A stretch of 64,000 nucleotides of DNA from Tropicimonas_B omnivorans (lineage in GTDB: Bacteria > Pseudomonadota > Alphaproteobacteria > Rhodobacterales > Rhodobacteraceae). Made by a program: the position numbers and the translations under genes. Location of the stretch: the NCBI RefSeq assembly GCF_031846565.1, contig NZ_JAVRHL010000004.1:186001-250000 (forward strand). The letters are read 5' to 3'. Positions 41,258 to 48,401 of this stretch are shown piece by piece; the stretch's first letter is position 1; the number at the start of each line of letters is the position of its first letter. Below the pieces are notes generated by a model that searched no databases, was not told the origin of the DNA, and saw only the letters and a program-made list of their open reading frames with translations.

Positions 41258-42774
41258 GCGGCGGTCTCCTCGTATCCGGCCGCGGCGCGGACAAGCTGTT
41301 CGGGGGTCAGGCCGTCGCGGTCCAGTTTCGCGGCGATGCGGCCGTCCCGCATGACGATGACGCGGTCGGACATGCCGAGGATCTCCGGGATCTCGGAGCT
41401 GACCATGATGACGGACAGGCCCTCCGCGGCAAGCTCGGCCATGAACTCGTGGACCGCCGCCTTGGAGCCGACGTCGATCCCCTTGGTCGGTTCGTCGAGG
41501 ATGATGACCTTGGGCCTGGTCGCGAGCCACTTGGCGATCACGACCTTCTGCTGGTTGCCGCCCGACAGGTTGCCCACCGCCTGGTCGAGGGAGGCGGCCC
41601 GCAGATCCAGCCGTTCGGTGTATCTGCGGGCCAGGGCGAACTCGTCCGCCATCTGCACGAAGCCGTTTCGGGAGGTCTGGGTGAGGGAGGGCAGGGTGAC
41701 GTTCTGGAAAATCGGCATGGCGGTGATGGCGCCCTGCTTGCCCCTGTCCTCGGGGACGTAGACGATCCCGCGGGCGATGGCCTCCGCGGGGGAGCGGATC
41801 ACGGCGACCTTGCCGTCGATCTTCACGGCGCCCTTGGACGGTGTCGTCGCGCCGAAGAGGGCCTGCATCAGCTCCGAGCGCCCGGCGCCCACGAGGCCGT
41901 AGAAGCCGAGGATCTCCCCGCGGCGCAGCCCGAAGCCGATATCGGCGAACTCGGTGGGGTGGGAATATCCGGAGACGCGCAGGATCTCCTCGCCCGGACT
42001 GGACGTGCGGGCGGGAAAAATCGCGTCCATCGAGCGGCCGACCATCTTGGTGACGAGGGCGTCCTCGGTGACATCCTTCATCATTCCCGCATCGACCATC
42101 TCGCCATCGCGGAAGACGGTATACCGGTCCGCGATGCGGAAGATCTCGTCGAACTTGTGGCTGATGAAGAGGATCGCCTTGCCTTCGGCTTTCAGCCGCT
42201 CGACCAGCTCGTAGAGCTCCTCGATCTCCGCCTGGGAGAGGGACGCTGTCGGCTCGTCCATGACGACGACGCGGGCATCGACGGACAGGGCGCGGGCGAT
42301 GGCCACGAGGTGCTTCGACGCGATGCCGAGATCGCGGAGCGGGGCCATGGGGTCGAGTTTCGCGCCGATGCGCGCCAGGATCTCGCGGGCATCCGCCCGC
42401 ATGCGGCTCCAGTCCATGAGCCCGAACCGGCCGCGCGGGGCGTGGCCGAGAAAGATGTTCTCGGCGACCGTCAGCTCGTCGAAGAGGACGGTTTCCTGGT
42501 GGATGGCGGTGACGCCGGCCTCCTGCGCCGCGGTCGCGGTCGGGAAGCGGGTGGTGGTCCCGTCCACCTCGATATGCCCCTCGTCGGGCTGGTAGATGCC
42601 GGTGAGGATCTTCACCAGCGTGGACTTGCCGGCGCCGTTCTCGCCGATCAGGGCGGTGACCTGCCCTTCGTGGAGCTCGAGCTCCACGCCGGACAGGGCC
42701 GTCACGCCAGGAAAGCGTTTCGTGATGCCTTCGAGGCGGAGCACGGGCCCCGCGATCGTCGTGCCGTCATCCAT
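41254..42774 (-). CDS. rhaT: rhamnose ABC transporter ATP-binding protein RhaT (two ATPase domains)
   Basis: 506 aa CUT2-type double ATPase. The N-terminal domain has Walker A GENGAGKST, Walker B VVMDEPTASLS and a D-loop; the C-terminal domain begins near residue 255, and its Walker A is degenerate (LVGAGRSELM), as is usual in RbsA/RhaT. The second signature NLSGGNQQKV and Walker B IILDEPTKGID are intact. It drives import by RhaPQ. This name denotes the rhizobial ABC ATPase, not the unrelated E. coli RhaT symporter. Confidence 0.9.
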   Translation of the reverse strand: MDDGTTIAGPVLRLEGITKRFPGVTALSGVELELHEGQVTALIGENGAGKSTLVKILTGIYQPDEGHIEVDGTTTRFPTATAAQEAGVTAIHQETVLFDELTVAENIFLGHAPRGRFGLMDWSRMRADAREILARIGAKLDPMAPLRDLGIASKHLVAIARALSVDARVVVMDEPTASLSQAEIEELYELVERLKAEGKAILFISHKFDEIFRIADRYTVFRDGEMVDAGMMKDVTEDALVTKMVGRSMDAIFPARTSSPGEEILRVSGYSHPTEFADIGFGLRRGEILGFYGLVGAGRSELMQALFGATTPSKGAVKIDGKVAVIRSPAEAIARGIVYVPEDRGKQGAITAMPIFQNVTLPSLTQTSRNGFVQMADEFALARRYTERLDLRAASLDQAVGNLSGGNQQKVVIAKWLATRPKVIILDEPTKGIDVGSKAAVHEFMAELAAEGLSVIMVSSEIPEILGMSDRVIVMRDGRIAAKLDRDGLTPEQLVRAAAGYEETAA

Positions 42775-42809
42775 TGGGGTGCCTTTGTCGATCCCGGGCT
42801 GGAAAGGTC

Positions 42810-42838
42810 GGCCCGGCCCCTGGGACAGGAGCCGGGCC
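42810..42838 (-). other. intercistronic hairpin between rhaS and rhaT
   Basis: GGCCCGGC (42810-42817) pairs with GCCGGGCC (42831-42838) with a 13-nt loop, in the 82-bp spacer after rhaS. It probably favours rhaS message over the membrane subunits. Confidence 0.5.
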
Positions 42839-42856
42839 TGATGGATCCCGGGAGGA

Positions 42857-43852
42857 TCAGAAGACGCTCTTGAACTCGTCGATGTTCGAGGCGTCGTAGG
42901 TGAAGGGCTCGCTCATCGCGGCCTGGTTGTCGTCGTCCAGGGTCGCGGTGCCCATGCGGCCCATGCCGATCTCGGCGCCCGGCTCGGCCTCGGCCTCATC
43001 GGTGGCGAGGTTGTAGGCGAGCATGGCGGTTGCGTAGCCCAGATCGACCGGGTTCCAGATCGCGAAGGACTGGGACGCGCCGCTCTCGATGGCGCCGGCC
43101 ATCTCGGAGGGCAGGCCGAGGCCGGTGACGTTCACCTCGCCCGCCTGGCCGGCATCCTGAACCGCCTGCGCGGCGGCGACGATCCCCACGGAGGTCGGCG
43201 CGATGATCGCGTCGAGATCGGGATAGGATTGCAGCAACCCTTGGGTTTCGCGGTACGACTTGTCGGCCAGGTCGTCGCCGTAGACCGTCGCGACCAGTTC
43301 GATGTCCGGATACTGGTCCATGACCTTTTCCATCTCAGCGATCCAGGTGTTCTGGTTCGTCGATGTGGAGGTCGCCGACAGGACCGCGACCTTGCCGCCG
43401 TCCGGCAGCTTGTCCGCGGCGAGCTTGATGATCGTCTGGCCGATCAGCTCGTCGGAGGAGGGGGCGAGGTGCATCTCGCGGCCCTCGGGGGCGACGCCCG
43501 AATCCCAGGAGATCACGGTGATGCCGCGCTGCATGGCCTTCTGAAGGGCCGGGACGACCGCGTCCGGATCGTTGGCGGAGATCGCGATGGCGTCCACGCG
43601 CTGGGCGATGAGGCTGTTGATCACCTCGATCTGGCCCTCGGCCGTGGTGCTTGTCGGGCCGGTATAGATGATCTCGGCGTTGCCGAGCTCTCCGGCTGCT
43701 TCTTCGGCGCCCCGGGCGGCGGCTTCGAAGAAGCCGTTGCCGAGCGATTTGGCGACGAGGGCGATGCGCACGTTGTCCTGTGCCATGGCGGTCGTGCCCA
43801 TGAGGGCCGCGGCGACCCCCGTGGCGATGGCGATGCGTCTGGTGATGCTCAT
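42857..43852 (-). CDS. rhaS: rhamnose ABC transporter substrate-binding protein RhaS
   Basis: 331 aa periplasmic binding protein (RbsB/LsrB type) with a signal peptide (residues 1 to about 25, cut after AMA/QD). The fold markers include ALVAKSLGNGFFEAAARGAEEAA, the hinge segment AISANDPDAVVPAL and TVISWDSGVAPEGREMHL. GGGAGGAAA precedes the start. It captures L-rhamnose for the RhaPQT importer. It is encoded 32 bp after rhaR, consistent with one operon, as in Rhizobium. Confidence 0.9.
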   Translation of the reverse strand: MSITRRIAIATGVAAALMGTTAMAQDNVRIALVAKSLGNGFFEAAARGAEEAAGELGNAEIIYTGPTSTTAEGQIEVINSLIAQRVDAIAISANDPDAVVPALQKAMQRGITVISWDSGVAPEGREMHLAPSSDELIGQTIIKLAADKLPDGGKVAVLSATSTSTNQNTWIAEMEKVMDQYPDIELVATVYGDDLADKSYRETQGLLQSYPDLDAIIAPTSVGIVAAAQAVQDAGQAGEVNVTGLGLPSEMAGAIESGASQSFAIWNPVDLGYATAMLAYNLATDEAEAEPGAEIGMGRMGTATLDDDNQAAMSEPFTYDASNIDEFKSVF

Positions 43853-43884
43853 GTCGTTTCCTCCCTGGATGAGCGGTTCGTTGA

Positions 43885-44688
43885 TTACCCCGCGGAGCGC
43901 GCCTCCTGCGCGCGGTTCGGGGTCGTGACGGTCAGCGTGATGCCCTCGGCCTCGATCATCGCGGCCTCGGCATCGGCGATCCCGTCATCGGTGATGACCG
44001 TATCGATGCGCGACAGCGGACAGAGGACCAGCGCTGAGCGGTTCCGGAACTTGCTGGAATCGACCATCAGGACGATCTCGTCGGCCTGGCCGATGAGCTT
44101 GGTCTCCGCCTGGATGATGAGCGGGTCCTGCTCCATCACGCCGAGCTTGGAGAGGCCCTGCGCCCCGAAGAACATGCGTTTGGCGGCAAAGTTGCGCGTC
44201 ACGTCGTTCTCGAAGGGGCTGAGGACGATGTTCTGCTCGCGGTAGATCGTGCCGCCGGCGAGCATCACGGTGTTCTTCGACTGCTTGAGCAGATGCTCGG
44301 CGATCGGAAAGGAGTTGGTGAAGACGAGGCAGCGGCGATTGGCCAGCGGGTGGACCATCTGGAAGGTGGTCGTGCCGCCATTGATGATGATCGCATCCCC
44401 GTCGTCGCACATCTCGACCGCGGCCTGCGCGATGGCGCGCTTCTCCGCGACGCGGCGGGTGGCGTTCATCTCGAAGGGGCGCCCGGAAAGGCCGACGAAT
44501 TGCGGCGGCGCGAGGCTCTCGACCCCGCCGCGCACCCGGCGGACCTTCTTCTGCATGTGGAGGGTGGCGATGTCCCGGCGGACCGTCGCCTCGGAGGCGT
44601 CGGTAAGCTCGCAGATCTCCGATACCGTCACCACGGGCCGGGCCTGGACGGCCGACAAGATCACGCGATGACGCTCACTTTCGATCAT
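43885..44688 (-). CDS. rhaR: DeoR family regulator of rhamnose catabolism
   Basis: 267 aa from the ATG at 44688, chosen because GGAGGA lies 7 bp upstream; the in-frame GTG two codons earlier sits directly on that site. DeoR-type winged HTH (VSEICELTDASEATVRRDIATLHMQKKVRRVRGG) followed by the sugar-phosphate-sensing DeoRC domain (GDAIIINGGTTTFQMV; VMLAGG). It is divergent from rhaD and is the first gene of the minus operon; probably represses both in the absence of a rhamnose intermediate. AT-rich repeats in the divergent region are the likely operator. Confidence 0.88.
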   Translation of the reverse strand: MIESERHRVILSAVQARPVVTVSEICELTDASEATVRRDIATLHMQKKVRRVRGGVESLAPPQFVGLSGRPFEMNATRRVAEKRAIAQAAVEMCDDGDAIIINGGTTTFQMVHPLANRRCLVFTNSFPIAEHLLKQSKNTVMLAGGTIYREQNIVLSPFENDVTRNFAAKRMFFGAQGLSKLGVMEQDPLIIQAETKLIGQADEIVLMVDSSKFRNRSALVLCPLSRIDTVITDDGIADAEAAMIEAEGITLTVTTPNRAQEARSAG

Positions 44689-44737
44689 GGACACTCCTCC
44701 CGGCGCTCAGAGTTTCCATAGTTTACCCTCCTGTCAA

Positions 44738-44796
44738 TCATAAATTGTCATAAATGATCGTTTCTGCGGTGCGGCGTGATTGATTTTGATCGTTTC
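44738..44796. promoter_or_regulatory. repeat-rich divergent region of rhaR/rhaD, probable RhaR operators
   Basis: The 181-bp gap is AT-rich compared with the surroundings. TCATAAAT is repeated at 44738-44745 and 44748-44755 (10-bp period), and TGATCGTTTC is repeated at 44755-44764 and 44787-44796 (32 bp, about three helical turns). Such phased repeats suit a multimeric DeoR-family repressor. TTGACT at 44800-44805 could be the rhaD -35, but no good -10 follows. Confidence 0.5.
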
Positions 44797-44869
44797 GGAT
44801 TGACTTTCACGCATTCCCCTCGGACAGTGCTGCGCGATTGAACGAGGCTCGATGCGGGGGAGACCAGCC

Positions 44870-46972
44870 ATGCCCGAGGATAACGCCGGCGGAATGATCG
44901 CCAACAACTGGGACTCCGCCAAGGCGGAATCGATGAGCGAGCCGGAGAAGCTTCTCTACCGCTCGAACCTTCTGGGCTCCGACAAGCGGGTCACCAATTA
45001 CGGCGGTGGCAACACCTCCGCCAAGGTCATGCAGCCCGACCCCCTGACCGGCGAAGAGGTCGAGGTGCTCTGGGTGAAGGGCTCGGGCGGCGATATCGGC
45101 TCGATGGACATGGCCGGTTTCTCGACCCTCTACATGGACAAGCTACGCGCGCTCAAAGGGGCCTATCGAGGCTTGGAGCACGAGGACGAGATGGTGGGCT
45201 ACCTGCCGCACTGCACGTTCAACCTGAATCCCCGCGCCGCCTCCATCGACACGCCGCTTCATGCCTATGTGCCGAAGAAACACGTCGATCACGTCCACCC
45301 CGACGCGGTCATCGCGATCGCCGCCTCCGAGGATTCGAAGGCGCTGACGCAGAAGATCTACGGCGATGCGATCGGCTGGCTGCCGTGGAAGCGGCCAGGC
45401 TACGAGCTTGGCCTCTGGCTCGAGAAATTCTGCAAGGAGAACCCCGAGGCGAAGGGGGTCGTCCTCGAAAGCCACGGCCTCTTCACCTGGGCTGACGATG
45501 CCGAGGAATGCTACGGTTTGACCCTCGATGCGATCAATCGCGCGATCGAATGGTTCGCGTCCGAGACAGCGGGCAAGGCGGCTTTCGGCGGCGAGGTCCA
45601 CGCCCCGCTTGCCGCAGGCGAGCGCCGCCGGATCGCCTCGGCCCTGATGCCCGCGATCCGCGGAATGATCTCGGAAGACGGCTACAAGGTCGGCCATTTC
45701 GACGATCAGGATGCCGTTCTGCAATTCGTCGGCGCGAAGGACATGGAACGCCTCGCCGCCTTGGGCACCTCCTGCCCGGACCACTTCCTGCGCACCAAGA
45801 TCCGGCCGCTCGTGGTCGACTTCGACCCGGCCAATCCCGATGTGGACGGCACGCTCGACCGTCTGAAGGGCATGGTCGAGACCTACCGCGCCGACTACGC
45901 CGCCTACTACGATCGCTGCAAGCATGACGACAGCCCGGCCATGCGAGACCCCAACGCGGTCGTCTACCTCGTGCCCGGCGTCGGCATGATCACCTTCGCC
46001 AAGGACAAGGCGACGGCGCGGATTTCGGGCGAGTTCTACGTCAACGCCATCAACGTAATGCGCAACTCTGACGCCGTCTCGACCTACCAGGGCCTGCCGG
46101 AGCAGGAAGCGTTCGACATCGAGTACTGGCTCCTCGAGGAGGCCAAGCTCCAGCGGATGCCGAAGCCGAAATCCCTCGCGGGCCGCATCGCCATCGTCAC
46201 CGGCGGCGCCGGCGGCATCGGGGCGGCGACGGCGGAGAAGTATCTCGGCGAAGGCGCCTGCGTCGTCCTGGCCGATATCGACGCCGGCGCGCTTGCCGCC
46301 ACGAAGGAGACCCTCGCCAAACGGTACTCGGAAGATGTCGTGAGCACGGTCGAGATGAACGTGACGCGCGAGGATGCCGTCGCGGACGCCTATGCCGAGA
46401 TGGCGGCCCGGTTCGGCGGGGTGGACATCGTCGTTTCCAATGCCGGCATCGCCTCCTCAGCGAAGGTCGAGGACACGACCTTGGAGCTGTGGGACAAGAA
46501 CATGTCCATCCTCTCCACCGGGTACTTCCTCGTCTCCCGCGAGGCGTTCCGGATGCTGAAGAAACAGGGCATCGGCGGCTCCATCGTCTTCGTCGCCTCG
46601 AAGAACGGTCTCGCCGCGAGCCCCGGAGCCTCCGCCTACTGCACCGCGAAGGCCTCCGAGATCCACCTCGCCCGCTGCCTCGCCCTCGAAGGCGCCCCCG
46701 AGGGCATCCGGGTCAACACCGTGAACCCCGATGCGGTGCTTCGCGGCTCCAAGATCTGGTCCGGCGAGTGGCTCGACCAACGTGCGAGCACCTACGGCAC
46801 AGACAAGGAGGGGCTCGAGGAGATGTACCGCGAGCGGTCGCTCCTGAAGCGCTCCGTGCTGCCGGAGGACATCGCCGCGGCCTGCTACTTCTTCGCCAGC
46901 GACGAGAGCGCCAAGTCCACCGGAAACATCGTCAATGTCGATGCCGGCAATGTTCAGGCCTTCACGCGCTGA
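44870..46972 (+). CDS. rhaD: bifunctional rhamnulose-1-phosphate aldolase / lactaldehyde dehydrogenase RhaD
   Basis: 700 aa from the ATG at 44870 (GGGGAG upstream); an in-frame ATG at 44852 is an alternative. Residues 1 to about 415 are a class II aldolase/adducin-type domain with zinc-ligand His residues (HVDHVHPDAV; ESHGLFTW), and about 425-700 an SDR domain with TGGAGGIG, the Ser region FVASKNG and YCTAK (Tyr-x3-Lys). The aldolase cleaves L-rhamnulose-1-phosphate to DHAP and L-lactaldehyde; the SDR oxidises lactaldehyde to L-lactate. Size and domain order match rhizobial RhaD. It is co-transcribed with rhaI. Confidence 0.92.
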   Translation: MPEDNAGGMIANNWDSAKAESMSEPEKLLYRSNLLGSDKRVTNYGGGNTSAKVMQPDPLTGEEVEVLWVKGSGGDIGSMDMAGFSTLYMDKLRALKGAYRGLEHEDEMVGYLPHCTFNLNPRAASIDTPLHAYVPKKHVDHVHPDAVIAIAASEDSKALTQKIYGDAIGWLPWKRPGYELGLWLEKFCKENPEAKGVVLESHGLFTWADDAEECYGLTLDAINRAIEWFASETAGKAAFGGEVHAPLAAGERRRIASALMPAIRGMISEDGYKVGHFDDQDAVLQFVGAKDMERLAALGTSCPDHFLRTKIRPLVVDFDPANPDVDGTLDRLKGMVETYRADYAAYYDRCKHDDSPAMRDPNAVVYLVPGVGMITFAKDKATARISGEFYVNAINVMRNSDAVSTYQGLPEQEAFDIEYWLLEEAKLQRMPKPKSLAGRIAIVTGGAGGIGAATAEKYLGEGACVVLADIDAGALAATKETLAKRYSEDVVSTVEMNVTREDAVADAYAEMAARFGGVDIVVSNAGIASSAKVEDTTLELWDKNMSILSTGYFLVSREAFRMLKKQGIGGSIVFVASKNGLAASPGASAYCTAKASEIHLARCLALEGAPEGIRVNTVNPDAVLRGSKIWSGEWLDQRASTYGTDKEGLEEMYRERSLLKRSVLPEDIAAACYFFASDESAKSTGNIVNVDAGNVQAFTR

Positions 46973-46999
46973 GGCGCGGGCGGGTCAAAGGGAGGGAAG

Positions 47000-48280
47000 A
47001 TGCCAATGATCGGCAAGGACAGGATCGCCGCCGCCAACGAGGCGGCCGAAGCAGATCTTCGCGCGGAGTACGACGCGCTCGGCGCAGTGCTGGACCGCCG
47101 CGGGATCGACATCGCGGCGGTGAAGGAGAAGGTCGCGGGCTACGGCATCGCCGTTCCGTCATGGGGCGTCGGGACCGGGGGAACCCGTTTCGCCCGCTTT
47201 CCGGGGGCGGGGGAGCCGTCCACGATCTTCGACAAGCTCGACGATTGCGGCGTCATTCACGAGTTGACCGGGGCGACCCCCCGCGTCTCTCTCCATGTTC
47301 CGTGGGACGATGCCAATCCGGCAGATCTCGTCGCCAAGGGAGAGGAGCTCGGCCTCGGCTTCGACGCGATCAATTCCAACACCTTCCAGGATCAGGCGGA
47401 GCAGGCGGCGAGCTACAAGTTCGGCTCGCTGTCACACACACGAGAGGAGGTCCGGTCGCAGGCGGTGGAGCACAATCTCTACTGCATCGAGCTGGGCAGG
47501 AAGATCGGGTCGCGCGCGCTGACGATCTGGGTCGGGGACGGCTCCAACTTCCCCGGTCAGGTCAATTTCACCCGTCAGTTCGAGCGCTACCTGGACAGCG
47601 CCAGACAGATCTACGCGGGGCTGCCGGAGGATTGGCGGCTGTTCACCGAGCACAAGATCTTCGAGCCTGCCTTCTACTCCACCGTGGTTCAGGATTGGGG
47701 CACCAACTACCTGATCGCGACCGAACTGGGCGACCGCGCGTCCTGCCTCGTCGATCTCGGTCACCATGCGCCGACCGTCAATATCGAGATGATCGTCGCG
47801 CGGCTGATCCAGTTCGGCAAGCTTGGTGGGTTCCACTTCAATGACAGCAAGTACGGCGACGACGACCTCGATACGGGCTCCATCGATCCCTACCGCCTGT
47901 TCCTCGTCTTCAACGAGCTGGTGGAGGCGGCCGACGTGCCGGGGTTCGATCCCGCGCACATGCTCGATCAGAGCCACAACGTGACGGATCCCATCGAAAG
48001 CCTGATGAACTCCGCCATGGAAGTGCAGCGCGCCTATGCGCAGGCGCTGATCGTGGACCGGGGCGCCCTGGGCGGGTTCCAGGAGGAGAATGACGCGCTC
48101 ATGGCCTCCGAGACCCTGAAGCGGGCCTTCCGCACGGACGTCACCCCGATCCTGCAGATGGCCCGCCTCGAGAAGGGCTGTGCCATCGATCCCGTCGCCA
48201 CCTATCGCGCGTCTGACTATCGCGGGAAGGTCGCGGACGAGCGCCCGGTCTCGACCTCCGGCGGCGGCGGCATCGTCTGA
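47000..48280 (+). CDS. rhaI: L-rhamnose isomerase RhaI
   Basis: 426 aa xylose-isomerase-like TIM-barrel enzyme of the rhizobial L-rhamnose catabolism isomerase type. GGGAGG lies 4 bp before the ATG at 47000; a second ATG two codons on is possible. Metal and sugar residues are recognisable in FTEHKIFEPAFYS, DLGHHAPT and GGFHFNDSKYGDDDLD. It converts L-rhamnose to L-rhamnulose for RhaK. It follows rhaD by 27 bp and is terminated by a bidirectional hairpin. Confidence 0.92.
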   Translation: MPMIGKDRIAAANEAAEADLRAEYDALGAVLDRRGIDIAAVKEKVAGYGIAVPSWGVGTGGTRFARFPGAGEPSTIFDKLDDCGVIHELTGATPRVSLHVPWDDANPADLVAKGEELGLGFDAINSNTFQDQAEQAASYKFGSLSHTREEVRSQAVEHNLYCIELGRKIGSRALTIWVGDGSNFPGQVNFTRQFERYLDSARQIYAGLPEDWRLFTEHKIFEPAFYSTVVQDWGTNYLIATELGDRASCLVDLGHHAPTVNIEMIVARLIQFGKLGGFHFNDSKYGDDDLDTGSIDPYRLFLVFNELVEAADVPGFDPAHMLDQSHNVTDPIESLMNSAMEVQRAYAQALIVDRGALGGFQEENDALMASETLKRAFRTDVTPILQMARLEKGCAIDPVATYRASDYRGKVADERPVSTSGGGGIV

Positions 48281-48308
48281 AGGGCAGGCCCACCTGACTG
48301 CGTGTCGA

Positions 48309-48343
48309 TCAGGCGCCGCGCTTGCCCTTGGGATGGCGCCTGA
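48309..48343. terminator. bidirectional terminator between rhaI and the antiporter gene
   Basis: A perfect 9-bp inverted repeat TCAGGCGCC (48309-48317) / GGCGCCTGA (48335-48343) with a 17-nt loop, lying between two convergent genes. Confidence 0.6.
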
Positions 48344-48401
48344 ATTTGCCCCCGACCGACTTGCGTCTCAGCCTCCATGAGGCCCGCAGGTGGACGCTCC
48401 C

